Assembly: GCF_964340395.1 (NCBI RefSeq)
Contig: NC_135552.1
Location: 23,895,681-23,959,680, forward strand
DNA from: Glandiceps talaboti
Taxonomy: Eukaryota > Hemichordata > Enteropneusta > Spengelidae
Direction of reading: 5' to 3'
Length of the DNA: 64,000 nt
A program made the translations under genes and the position numbers. The notes beneath the pieces are model-generated. The model did not search any database, was not told the DNA's origin, and worked only from the letters and a program-made list of their open reading frames with translations. This document shows, piece by piece, positions 40,231-51,617 of the stretch; positions within the stretch are counted from its first letter, which is position 1; each line of letters starts with the position of its first letter.

Positions 40231-41940
40231 AAATGACCAAATTTGATCACATTTTGACCTCTATTTCAAAACTTTGTCTTGTGACCCTAGATTTTTTATT
40301 GATTTTAAGTAAGAATAGGTTGGAGCTTTCTTGAACAAAGTAAGAGGTTATTTCCAAGGCACATTCTACGTTATCAGTAATGAACTGCCAGCTAAACACA
40401 CAAAAAAGACCATTCCCAGTTATCTTACACAATTCAACTACCAAAGTTACACATCTACCACTAAGGTATTTGTCTATGATGCAAACAGCAACTACAACAT
40501 TGGGTTTGTTTTTTTTGTAGTGGTTCCGACCTCAGAGTATAATTAAATGAATTATTTTCCTAGTATATTTTAGCTGAATCCCTCAGCCTTCTTTAGCTGT
40601 TATTGTATCTAGGTCAAGGACATATAGACTTGTGGTATGACTGCAATGTGATTTAGCTAAAATAAACTTTATAAATTATTTACTCTCGGAGTCCAAAACT
40701 AGTACAAAATATGATTCCAGAGCTAGAAAACAACATTTTTTATTTGTGCAAAATTAGTGGTTTGAATTTTACAAGAACTATCAGGCACTGAAATTATCTC
40801 AATAGGAATATTTGTCAACATTGTAAATTCATACTTGATATTACCCTATACAATAGAAACTATAATTTTTTACTTAAATCATATAATGTAGTAAATTTTG
40901 TGACACCTGCAAATAATTTCAAAAAATAAACTTTGTACCTGTAGTGTATATATCAAACATTGTGCGATATCTCAAAAAAAAAAGTGTTGGTGCATGTCAA
41001 AAATTATATGACATCTCAAACACAAGAAAGAAAAATACTGCACACATGGTATATTTAAATATATGTAACCACAAACTTTTAAATGTCTAATATTTCACAA
41101 GAATGACATTGTATTAGGTTGAAGGTGATATAGCTCTGTTTACATAAACATACAAATCTCTCCAATAACTGTTACAGCTCAATCAATATCATCAACTGTG
41201 ATTTACGGATGTCAGTTTAGACATCCCAATTAAGCCTAAAAAAAATTGTGTGGTTCTGATTACGCTCAATTTTTGAATAGGTGGGGTAGGTAGATTTCTT
41301 ATTTTCAAGTGCAAGTGTCTAGTTCAGGTAGTTATGTTTTCCAGTGTTTTCCATATGGTCACTGTGTTATTGGTTTCTTCCCATCAGATGTGCAGCCATT
41401 AGAGATTGGAAGAATAGTTTTATATTGTCTTTTTAAGTTGATGTTTCCGCATCCACTATTTCTTGCAACAGCTCACAATTTTCACGATTTCGGTTTTTTT
41501 CTTGAATATGTAAAAAAAAAGTTTAGAGTCAAAAGACCAAAAAACTAGATGGGGTCTGGTAACCGGAACCAAACATTTTTTTTAAGCCTTCCACCAGATA
41601 AGTATGGGTAAAATGTGTAAAAAAAATAAAAAAAGTACAAAACTCGCTCTCAAGCTTGCTTTCACATATTATACAACAATATATATGACCAAATTGATTT
41701 TTAGGTCCGCACCCAAAAATCAGACCCCAATGTAATCATGATTTCAACCTATTACTTTATCATTGTTTGGATAAAATGGACCTTTAATTAATATGTCTAA
41801 TTATTTGTATTTCAACAATTTTCAGTGAATATTGTTGATTGTCTGATTGAAAAAATAATACTCAAATTATGAGTTACATTTAGACCAGCTTTGATACATA
41901 AAGTAATTACTGATTAACTAGACTAAACAGCTGTCCTGAC

Positions 41941-41967
41941 CACCACCACCACCACCACCACCACCAA
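41941..41967 (+). repeat. (CAC)n trinucleotide repeat
   Basis: Nine consecutive cac units. Confidence 0.9.
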
Positions 41968-42027
41968 GTAAAAGTACATGATACTGCACTATTACTATTA
42001 TGGACGTAGAGAACCTTCTATTCCACC

Positions 42028-42033
42028 TTTATT
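42028..42033 (-). terminator. Candidate polyadenylation signal, GNAT-like gene
   Basis: AATAAA on the minus strand (plus-strand tttatt), about 280 bp beyond the TAG stop. It is the closest canonical hexamer I saw downstream. Confidence 0.4.
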
Positions 42034-42313
42034 ACGTTGATGATGCAATGGACATCGACATGACACGTGCGTGGAGCTTGCGTAACACTGGTACTACAGC
42101 AGAACATTCGCGATCTCTTGCCCAACTTCCGGAAGTTAATGTTTAGCTAGACACTTCAAAGTTATGGTTAAAATATATCCGCAAAAATACATGTATATAC
42201 GCTGTAAAACTAAGCTTTCGACGATTACGACGGAATTCATGAGTACAGACACATTGTGCGTTTCATATTCAAATGATCGATTGTCGTGACGGAGTCCATC
42301 TCTAACTGTGTGC

Positions 42314-42829
42314 CTACGATGAAACAAATCGAATCACTGGCAAACCTGTCAAAAAGTCGGTAATCTGTTGATCGTATTCGTCTGGAACAAATCCAAACTT
42401 TTCCATAACTTGTTTGGAATGTTCATCACCGGCAAGCAGCTGAATTGTAACGTTACCCTTCAATAACTGAATGTGATCAAGCATTGCTTGTTCAAAACGC
42501 AGCTCTTCAAACTCTGGCAACACGAAGAAATTCACTATCAATTTGTCCTCTGCTGCAATATAGCCCACAACTCTTTCGTTCTTTGCAGCGATGTAGATGT
42601 CCCATCGCGGTCGAGGAAATAGTTTTTCTTTAAGACGAGGCAGAGCTGTTCCGCGTACATCTGCGGTAATATCTTGTAGTCTTGTCGACAACTGCTCCAT
42701 ACAACGACACCAAACATTCACTACGTCGTGCAACTTGTTTGTGTCGACAGTTTGTTCGGGATCTAATTGCCGAACTTGAACTCGAACAACCGAGTCAATC
42801 ATACTCGCGTTGGTTGCTGCCAGTGTCAA
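42314..42829 (-). CDS. GNAT-fold acetyltransferase-like protein, intronless
   Basis: A single uninterrupted 171-residue frame with its ATG at 42829 and TAG at 42314-42316. Parts of a GNAT fold are visible. WDIYIAAKNERVVGYIAAED fits the beta-3/beta-4 hairpin, LIVNFFVLPEFEELRFEQAM fits beta-4/alpha-3, and IQLLAGDEHSKQVMEKFGF fits the C-terminal strand and helix that end many GNAT domains. The acetyl-CoA pyrophosphate loop (usually Q/R-x-x-G-x-G/A) falls at PEFEELRFEQAM and lacks both glycines, so the protein may be a diverged or non-catalytic member. I cannot name the subfamily or substrate. There is no signal peptide or membrane segment, so it is probably cytosolic or nuclear. It is transcribed away from the first O-fucosyltransferase-like gene, with 567 bp between the start codons. 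Having no introns, unlike its neighbours, is compatible with a retrocopy or simply a compact gene. TTTATT at 42028-42033 could be its poly(A) signal. Confidence 0.72.
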   Translation of the reverse strand: MTLAATNASMIDSVVRVQVRQLDPEQTVDTNKLHDVVNVWCRCMEQLSTRLQDITADVRGTALPRLKEKLFPRPRWDIYIAAKNERVVGYIAAEDKLIVNFFVLPEFEELRFEQAMLDHIQLLKGNVTIQLLAGDEHSKQVMEKFGFVPDEYDQQITDFLTGLPVIRFVSS

Positions 42830-43396
42830 TTAGTATACTAACTTATATATGAAGAGAGAAATATCCTGGAAAAGAGCGAAATTTCCAGAAACACCGGATC
42901 TTTTATCCGATCATGGACCGACGTCAAAAATCGATTTGACCTATATAAGTCTTGACCCCTGACCCCGGAAATGAATAGTAGAGTTTCTGCGCTTGGCCAC
43001 TTGGTGGCGAGCTTCAAGCGAAACTCGCAGTAGCATGACAGGGCCCTGTTACAGACTACAAATCTACGTACGTTGGTAAAACAAACAAACGACCCATTGC
43101 ATGTCACTGATCTAGGTAATCATATAAAGCAACAGATGTAACGAGAGACTATATCTAAAACGAATCTCCACCACTGTTGCTGACCGTAATCCTAGCATCC
43201 ATCTCAATGAAAACGTTATGAATTGCATTAACACAAGTTTATTGCATTTTTTATGACTCTTAGTTTATACATTGACAGTAGTTTTCCCCTCCATCGTCAT
43301 TGGTTTATATAGTTATGGCAAAACTCAAAACGGGAATCATGAAATATTTTGTATCTGATTTACAATGACATCATAGGTTAAGAAAATACTAGTATT
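42830..43396. promoter_or_regulatory. Divergent intergenic promoter region
   Basis: This 567-bp gap separates two start codons that point away from each other. No other coding sequence is visible. The GNAT-proximal half (42840-43200) has more CpG than the surrounding AT-rich DNA, as expected for a shared bidirectional promoter. No TATA box was recognised with confidence. The assignment rests on position. Confidence 0.4.
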
Positions 43397-43960
43397 ATGA
43401 TAACCTATTCGATAGTCATATCGCTTGCCGCAATGATGCCATTAATTACATCCTCTCGTTTGAGGGTTGGATTTCACTTTTTAACACTATGTGTTGGGAT
43501 ACTAATAGTATGCTCTATGTTGCTTTGGGAAATCCGCCACGGAGAAAACATTATCTTTTCGGCCCGAAAGTACGAACATGGATCGAGAGTTAACGGATCG
43601 CTGTCAAGTAACTCAAATATCGTGTCTGCGTTCAGCGATGAATTGCACGATTCTCAAAGTATTAATGTGATTAAAGAATCAAACAGAGACGAAACATTAT
43701 ATAGACATAGATCAGATGGGAACCAATCAATGAACAGTAAATTCGACAAGGTAAGCTTTGTGTACGTGTATCTATACTCGTTATAAGATCTGCTGTCATG
43801 TTATTTTTAGTCTATGGGTGTACCTGCATGATGTATCATATGTCACAAGGTGAGAGACCACATGGCACTCAGGCTTAGTTAGTTATGTTTACGAAAACAA
43901 ACACACAAAGATAATAAATAAATAAATAAATAAATAAACACATAAATAATAAATAAATAA

Positions 43961-44011
<51 letters not shown>

Positions 44012-47000
44012 ACACTTGCCATAAATAAATACTTGACAAGTATCAACAAGAGAGTTCGTACAAATCATATTATCAACAAGAATTGCTTGTCAGTATTTAT
44101 TTATTTATTATTTTTTTATTTATTTATTTATTTATTCATTCATTTATTGTTTGCTGGTTTCTTTCTTTCTTTCTTTCCTTCTTTCTTTTTTTATTTTGTT
44201 TGTTTATTGTTTGTTTGTTTGTTTGTTTGTTTGTTTGTTTGTTTACGTAAACATAACTAACTGTTAAAGTCTGGGTACCCTGTGGAGAGACTATAGAGTT
44301 TCGATTAGACGGCACGATATTTTATACATTTCGCACAACTTTTTTCACATCGAACTAGACAAACAATTACATTTGATCTCACTGAGACTGTAAGATACGT
44401 CGTGACGTTTCGCCCTCACCGGCCTCCTCTCTGTTAGGGGTTGGCCGATGTTTGAGGGCGCCCCGTCACGGCGTACCTTACAGACTAGATCTCACTGTGA
44501 ACACAAATAAGTAGTTCTGTTTGAATCTTCCTTATAACACAGCTGTAAGCTATCGAAAATTTCTTTGTCTTCTTTCTTTTTTCACAGAATCAGTCACTAA
44601 ACTTTCGCCATGCTGTTCCTCGTCGGTATCTAATCTCAGTACATTTTGATAATAATGGGCCCAACGTACAATATGAATCGTTCCAGGCAGGGCTCAAGCA
44701 CGCTTTATATCGAAATCGAACTATAGTTGCATCACTATTCTTTACTCACTGGACCCAAGAAGGTGGTGCAGGGCGCGTCCGGCAGTTTGATGAAACTTTT
44801 GACGTACAAAGACTCCGCGAAGTTATACAAGTTGCCACGTTACAGGAGTTTCAACAGGAATGCAATCATTCAGTACACGTACTGCTGGTCGACCCAAGTG
44901 TGCCGTTCGTTGCAGCGTCTTATCACTATACAGTAAAAATGTTTCGGCAGCATTTCGATATAAAGCTTCCTAACATAGACAACGTTCTCAGAAGTATGGC
45001 TGAATCTGTACAGGTTTTCGAAAACTCAACTTCTGTCCGCTGTCTTGGAATTTACGAACCAAAAGCTTGGAAAAAATCTCTTCCAGACATGAGCTATCTA
45101 TCAGACATAGTCAACAAGTTTTTGGTCAGAGCTCCACCTGCGAGGAAAATAGCAAATGAAGTAGGGAATGAACTATGTAACGGGAACCCATACCTCTCAA
45201 TGCATTGGAGAAATAGGTCTGGGGAAGGGTGAGTAGCCTGAAGTTATACCACTTCACGTGTCTAAACCATTTGTTTTACTTTTACGAGTACATTATTTAC
45301 ACGATCGCATCCTTATTGTGTAATATTTGTAGCATTTAGTGCACTAACTACATCTACGCTGATTGTTAATGAATTGACGTTGAATGTCCAATTAGTACCG
45401 ACTATAGCATTCAGACTTAACAATGTAATAAGAGTGGCGATAGTGATAACCCAGTGGTCAGTGGAAACATGTAGAATCACAGCGCCGATTTCACGTCTTT
45501 CGGACGAAAACAAACATTTTTAAAAAGCGACATATAAATTTAGAGGCCAGTGTGTTCTTGAAATCGTGGAGAAGCCAAACTAGATATTAATATATCTACG
45601 AACGCCCCTCAACGTACAGTGCCAACTACATGTGCTCCCATCCAAACCAATGCTCATAATGAGAAAATTGATGGAAACAAGTGTTTCGGAAGTGTCAGGT
45701 GGTTGAAATGAATTGGCCAATCACTGGCCTGTTGCTCACAATGACTTGCTAATTGGCCAATCACTGGCCTTTGCTCACAATATCTCACTAAGTTGTGAAG
45801 AGATCCTCAAATCCGATTGGCTAATTTGAGACCACACACAGGTATCTTTGATGTCCAGAATATAATATCTGCGCTATAGCCCTCCCCTCGTATATTAACC
45901 ATTACATATTTGAATATCGACTTACAATTATATTACGGCGTCTGCATTGAATTTCCTCTTAAGGGATACGCCCAAAATGTTCTTGTAGGGTCGACAGTAG
46001 CATTTACCACTTTTATTCCTTACGTATCATTTGAATTTTAATAGTTGAGGTGATAAAGTAATAGTTTAAATTTTAATGTAAATAAACCCTTATGAATTTA
46101 AAAAACAGCAAATAACGATGAACATAAAAAGAACCAAGACACACAAGGAATGAACACAACAAAACAAACGTCAATTTCAAATATAGTATAACCCTCACAT
46201 TACCCCCCACCCACCCCCCCACCCCCCCCACACACACACACACAAACATACACACAGAGACACATGCACACAAACAAACAAACAAACAAACAAACAAACA
46301 AACAAATACACACACACAGACAGACAGACATACTCACACACACATATAAGCACGCACACCTTGTAAAACTGAAAATGGAGTAAATAAGTTGCAAAAAGGT
46401 AGTAGTACTACGTGTTGTAATCGTTAAAAAGTATTCTCTATTCATAGTTATACATCGTATATCTCATGTCTGTTTTATACTTATGGGGCAAGTTATATAT
46501 TATGGTGATCTTGGTAGTGAAATACAACTGAAGGTCACGGTCATTGGTGGTGTACGTTACAATTGTAACAATTTACTCCACACGTTTTCAGATGCATCCG
46601 ACCTGGAGGACGCTGTCAATCATCTATAGCTACTGTCAATGAGGTTGCAGAGAGGGCAGCACGCGATATTTACATTTTCATGAAGACGTCCAACCTGTCG
46701 TGTATCTATGTGGCCCTTCCACCATTTTCTTCGGTAAGTCATCATTTATTCATTGTACACAATACTGGGTCTCTATCTAAGAATCGAATACAATACCTTA
46801 TGGGGAGAATTTTGTTTCACGTCTGGGTGTTTATTCGTTTTCGGTGAATCCACAGCTTCCACACGAAGAACATTAGTCATTACAAGCCAAAACCATTTAA
46901 AGCAACGACCAGCATTCCCTTCATCACGAGTTTGAAGTAACTGTTATACCATCTCGTCGGTGCTATTATAGTTAATTAAACACGAAGAGCTATACATTCA

Positions 47001-48658
47001 TTAATTCATTCATTCATTCATTCATTCATTCATTCATTCATTCATTCATTCATTCATTCATTCATTCAATCAATCATTCAATCATTCATTCATTATTCAT
47101 TCATTCATTCATTCATTCACAGCAAACCCTTTACTTAACTGTCAAGAAAAAATAAAATATTGCCCGTCACTCCACCTTTCGGATGAAATTGATCATCCTT
47201 TGTTTTTATTGTGTTTGTCCACGTGGTGTTAATTAGAATTATATTCCTCTTCTATACTGTAAATGTGTACCTGTTTTAACTCTATTGTCCCTTCTTCTAT
47301 TATGTCACTATCACACAATGACTTGCCTATGTTTGGGACAACACAACTATATTATACATGGAATCGTATCATTACTGGTTGCCATTCGATGTACAGTGAT
47401 GTATAGATGTATGTAGTGGTCACTGTCACTTTCATTGTCTTTCATTCCTTATACATGTATCTCCAGTACATGATAACAATTCTGAGAAATGCTAACATAT
47501 CTAATGTCGTTAGCAAAATGGATATAATCCCACCGAAATACCCGGATGTTGAAACACAGCGAAACGACAACTATATCTGGTCATTGGTCGAGCAAGAAAT
47601 TTGCATTCGTAAGTTGCTAGGATTTGTGTATATAAGACTTAGTATAATCCCCCCCCCCTTGGAACATATTGTACTGTATTAACAGTTAGTCAATGCATCC
47701 AACCACAGATGCTCATCACATGACATACACGTGTTGGTTGGCATAGTAACTATTAAGCAACGGATAGATACACGATGACTGGAACTAAACTTTGTAAGAC
47801 CGAAATGTTGACATTACTTTCAGTGTCGTTTTTAAAGGTTGGACATTTTAAACCTGTACTAGCTGCAACTGAAACCATTTCAAATAACCAAGTGGTCAAT
47901 ATCATATGTAGGTAGTGAGGTGGTAAGTTTAAATCTTGGTTTTGAATCTGTCGCCATGTTGAAACTGCACTTGTTATAATAGGGGTATCATTTTTCAATC
48001 AGACAACCACAATATATTCGCTCAAAATTGTTCAATACCAATAACAAGACATTGCACATGTTAATCAGTGGTCGGTATTATCCATAAGCAGTACAGAAAC
48101 AGGTTGACATTGTGATCGCCATTGAGAACGCTGTTTTATGGGTGCTGACCCAAATCAATTTGTTTTATAGTGTATACAGCTACATAAATACGTTTAAATA
48201 CAGGTGATGCAATACTGTTTGCAGTGTATGATATCACGATTAAGGTATTATATCTAACAAAACATGCATTTGTTTATTTCTTTATTTACCTCTATTTCCT
48301 TCGTATATTGTCAATTAATTTGTTCAGGGAATGAGCATCTTAAAAGTAAGTAGTAGAGTGGGGGGCATAAACGAACAGGGGGGGGGACGCAAGTAAACAA
48401 TGTAGTACGGTGGACTACAAACGAAGTAACTTGCGTTATTTGTATTATAATTGGACAGAAATTGGACTAATTAAATATGCACGCTCGTTGAAAAACAGAT
48501 GTAAATGTTTTCTTTCAGGTTCACAAATCTTTATATCAACCCAGTTTTCAAGTTGGTCTCGGCAGGTACGCAACGCAAGACAATTTATTGGTTCAGAGGT
48601 TGTGTTCTTGAAAGATATCATCACTTGGAGAGCAGACAATGTTCTTCTGAAGAAGTGA
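43397..48658 (+). CDS. POFUT1-like O-fucosyltransferase, type II membrane, copy 1
   Basis: Coding exons: 43397-43750, 44588-45228, 46592-46733, 47467-47608 and 48519-48658. All introns are GT/AG with phases 0, 2, 0, 1, giving 472 residues. A second in-frame ATG at 43433 aligns with the starts of copies 2 and 3 and may be the true one (460 residues). The order is: short cytosolic tail, one membrane span (about residues 25-45), Ser/Asn-rich stem, catalytic region. POFUT1-like signatures are GPNVQYESFQAGL followed by RTIVASLFFTHW (donor-side Rossmann start), YLSMHWRNR (the H-x-R motif, whose Arg contacts GDP-fucose in POFUT1), CIYVALPPF, and [12 protein letters not shown] (the C-terminal Ser-Ser loop). 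Known POFUT1 adds O-fucose to EGF repeats in the ER. Here the anchor and the lack of a KDEL-like tail suggest the Golgi. The acceptor protein is unknown. By eye it is roughly half identical to copies 2 and 3. Confidence 0.82.
43877..44262. repeat. 386-bp foldback inside intron 1 of copy 1
   Basis: Perfect 17-bp terminal inverted repeats lie at 43877-43893 (agttagttatgtttacg) and 44246-44262. Inside, an AAAT array (43910-44025) can pair with ATTT/GTTT arrays (44095-44240). The centre has aaatacttgacaagta against tgcttgtcagtattt. The pre-mRNA would form a long AU-rich duplex. Confidence 0.65.
44385..44487 (+). mobile_element. Hairpin MITE, family 1, copy D
   Basis: Ends are agactgtaagatacgtcgtg and ggcgtaccttacagacta. 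It is flanked by perfect 10-bp repeats gatctcactg (44375-44384 and 44488-44497). It is inserted in intron 1 of O-fucosyltransferase-like copy 1, about 100 bp before exon 2. A GC-rich core in AT-rich DNA makes it stand out. Confidence 0.82.
45708..45861 (+). repeat. CCAAT-rich repeat in intron 2 of copy 1
   Basis: This segment shares caatcactggcctgttgctc, cctcaaa.ccgattggctaattt and gtgtcca-type ends with 60635-60747. It also contains an internal duplication (aattggccaatcactggcct at 45711 and 45751). Confidence 0.55.
46203..46345 (+). repeat. Mixed C/CA/CAAA/CAGA low-complexity tract, intron 2 of copy 1
   Basis: C-rich ccccccaccc, then cacaca, then aaac units, then cagaca units. Confidence 0.85.
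46996..47119 (+). repeat. (ATTC)n microsatellite, intron 3 of copy 1
   Basis: About 30 attc units with a few aatc interruptions. Confidence 0.93.
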
Positions 48659-48720
48659 TCTTTTTTATTTTTCATTCCTTGGGTTGTCATTTTTTTGTTC
48701 TAACCTACCATTTTCTCAAC

Positions 48721-48726
48721 AATAAA
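48721..48726 (+). terminator. Polyadenylation signal, O-fucosyltransferase-like copy 1
   Basis: AATAAA lies 63 bp after the TGA at 48656-48658 and is followed by T/GT-rich sequence (ttggtttgtgtttctcc). A hairpin MITE is inserted immediately downstream. Confidence 0.6.
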
Positions 48727-48776
48727 ACAAGCAAAAATGCTAACTAATATTGCAATTATTGGTTTGTGTTTCTCCT

Positions 48777-48893
48777 AGTGTGTAAAGTACACCGCCGTGA
48801 CGGGGCGCCCTCACACACCAGTCAACCCCTGCCACCTTCCTGGGTGAGAGGAGGCCGGTGAGGGCGGAATGACACGACGTATCTTACAGTCTA
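48777..48893 (-). mobile_element. Hairpin MITE, family 1, copy E
   Basis: Ends are agtgtgtaaagtac and gtatcttacagtcta. It is flanked by perfect 10-bp repeats tgtttctcct (48767-48776 and 48894-48903). It sits just past the poly(A) signal of O-fucosyltransferase-like copy 1. Confidence 0.82.
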
Positions 48894-48903
48894 TGTTTCT
48901 CCT

Positions 48904-49199
48904 TGATGAATGCAATGTATCTGATTCCAGGTTCCGTTGACTCCATAAGCAGATCAGGAATACACTTTTATTTCATAGTCAACAATCCTTGATATTTCAT
49001 AATTGTTCTCTCATTTGTATTTTCTGCCTTTAATATAATTATGTTTCCGTTGCTAAGTAACTTGAAATATCTAAATATTAAATTTCATAATTTTGACAGT
49101 GCAAACAGAGGAGATATAGCCAGCGATACAAATGTACAAGCAGGGAGGCAGAGACACAGCGACAGACACAGACAGTCACACAGAGAGAGACACACACAC

Positions 49200-49276
<77 letters not shown>

Positions 49277-49371
49277 CAGACATGCACACACAGACAGACA
49301 GACAGACAGACATGCAGACAGACAGACAGACATGCCTACGGACAGATAGACAGACAGACACACACACACAG

Positions 49372-49428
<57 letters not shown>

Positions 49429-50905
49429 ACACGCATTTGTAAAAATAAAAATGAAAAGATTGATATCGCCAAGCCTGTGATTGTTTCTGTTACTGAGTAA
49501 CACATTGAACAAATATAGACGAAAAATAATCTACAAATACTTACAACAATCTGTTACAGTGTAATCCCACATAATGAATACAAATGACTCAATTTCTTCC
49601 AAACCTTTATAGTGAAGTTCGGTCAATTGATAACCGTATATTCAACATGATACTGTCAGACTGTCGTATATATTATTTGAAAACTCAGCTAGTCTAAAAC
49701 AAACACTTAAACAGCCTCCCTCCATATGTAATTTTTGTCCGATTCCTTGCACGTACTTGGGGGATGTGACGCCGTTTTCATAAACTGCACATATGTATGC
49801 TTACTGTAGACAGAAATCTGCAAGTTAGTATGCATGAACGACGAATACGTAGTTAGATTCATGTATGATTAGTAACGAAGCCAGCTACATTCATCGTAAT
49901 CATAGAAACCGAAGTAAACTTTACATGTGTATAGAGTATATTATAATAGTTAATTCAAACGTGAAAGATATAAAGGGGCTGTCACATTTTAAGCAAAATC
50001 TAATTTAAGTCACCAAAAACGAGTAAAATATGGTGCACGACAGTTTGTCAAATTTCTATATCATCATTTTTCAATTTGCAATATTGCTTAATATAAATTA
50101 CTACTCCATCTTTAGGCGTACAATATGTGATTAAACTTATGGTTAAAACGTGTGTATATTACATATGTATGCTGATTAGACTAATTATCATAATTTGATT
50201 AAAATGCATTGCATATTAATTAGACTATTACACAAGCCTATGTTTGCTAGATTTTACGTGTTCTAAGGATAATTCATTATTATGGTTTGAAGCTTGTATG
50301 TATTCAAGTGTTGCTGAATGGTTTTGACCAACCTATAGTTTGTCCGTATCCATACCAAACTTCCATACCAAACTTCCTGCACCTCACGTTGGATCTAGCT
50401 TCTGTCTGGTACCAGTATCTTAGATCGGACTGCTTCTGGGGAGATTTACGTTTGGTGGAAGTTAATACTAGTATTCACAGCATGGTTCAGAAGCCAGTCT
50501 TAAACAGTTGCTTCTTGCTACTTACGAACGAAAATGACAACGCCCTTTTCAGTTTGTCCGTGTCTGCCTCTTTTCGAACATCAAAAAGTCTAGTGTGTTC
50601 TCACTCTTCAACTAAGTACCTGTCTGCCAACGAACCTTCGGTGTATATCTGCTTCACATGTTTTTATTCAAATAAGATTCAGTAATAGAATTATGGGCAA
50701 AAACCACATTTTTCTTCCTTGTATGTGGTGACCTCAAACACGTGTTTGCTGTCTAGTAAACAAACACTTTATCACACGAGAGTATTTCTATCATTTATTT
50801 TTTTTTTGTCAATTTTATTTGTTTTTGAATGTTTTTCTATGCATTTTTCTTTGAATTTTTACCATAAGTATGTGTGCGCAGAATAATAATAGTTGCGGTA
50901 TTTTA
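48904..50905. other. Spacer between copies 1 and 2
   Basis: Holds the ACAG/AC microsatellite and otherwise nothing I can assign. An open stretch around 50290-50685 lacks an early ATG and any family resemblance. Confidence 0.5.
49187..49427 (+). repeat. (ACAG)n then (AC)n microsatellite between copies 1 and 2
   Basis: cagacaga array to about 49355, then an AC dinucleotide array. Confidence 0.93.
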
Positions 50906-51063
50906 GGCATATTATAGATTTGAGTTGTGGGCGTGGTTATTACATAGATGATAGGCATATTGGAGATTTGAGTTGTTGGCGTGGTTATTACACAGATGAT
51001 AAGGTGTCACCTTGCGACAACTTGCGAAAGTGAGACACAGCTCTCTGCGTTCAGTTGATAGTA
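50906..51063 (+). promoter_or_regulatory. Proximal promoter of copy 2 with a 48-bp tandem duplication
   Basis: Two near-identical 48-bp units, 50906-50953 and 50954-51001, carry the core gagttgtgggcgtggttatt. The GGGCGTGG/TGGCGTGG core resembles a KLF/Sp GC-box. A single version of the same core and the sequence next to the ATG (tgcgtycagttgatagtaatg) recur before copy 3, so this is a conserved upstream region. Its function is inferred. Confidence 0.45.
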
Positions 51064-51518
51064 ATGCTGTCTCAAATTAAACACTCGCATTTGAAATTCG
51101 GATTCGAAATCACGATTGTTGTCGTGGTATTTGGAGTTTGCCTCATGATTGCTTGGGATAGTAATCTCCCTATGTCGTTAAGTACCCATGGTCGATATAC
51201 GAGTAAGCTGAAACCAGATAGTGAACCTAAAATTGATCCTGACGGAATAACGTTAACTCCTATCTCAAATCGAAACAGAACTGGATCGCAGAAAATCAGT
51301 CGGAAACCTCACAAGGTAATATAATATTTTACTCAATATTTCCCTTAATCGAAATTTCGATTACGTATTTGGGGAATACTTTTTTTACAGCTGTATTTCG
51401 GATGTAGACAAATACTAAAAGTGTATACTTCCGACCGAATTCTTTTGTATGCATATATAGCCTTGAACAGATCACTTTTTCAAATGTTGTATATTTAAGA
51501 CCCAACCTTAATCTACAT

Positions 51519-51617
<99 letters not shown>

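Larger units (their letters stand above)
37216..42027. other. No gene recognised
   Basis: Intergenic AT-rich DNA between the LYPD6-like and GNAT-like genes. A stretch at 38900-38945 shares tagcctagagact and tttgaatct with 32548-32580, hinting at another dispersed repeat. Confidence 0.55.

Noticed and set aside
44033-44260. Open frame rich in Phe, Leu and Ile
   Set aside because: Produced by ATTT/GTTT arrays in the right arm of the intronic foldback.
50287-50685. Open frame of about 130 codons between copies 1 and 2
   Set aside because: It begins at TTG, has no early ATG, no recognised domain and no convincing flanking splice sites.
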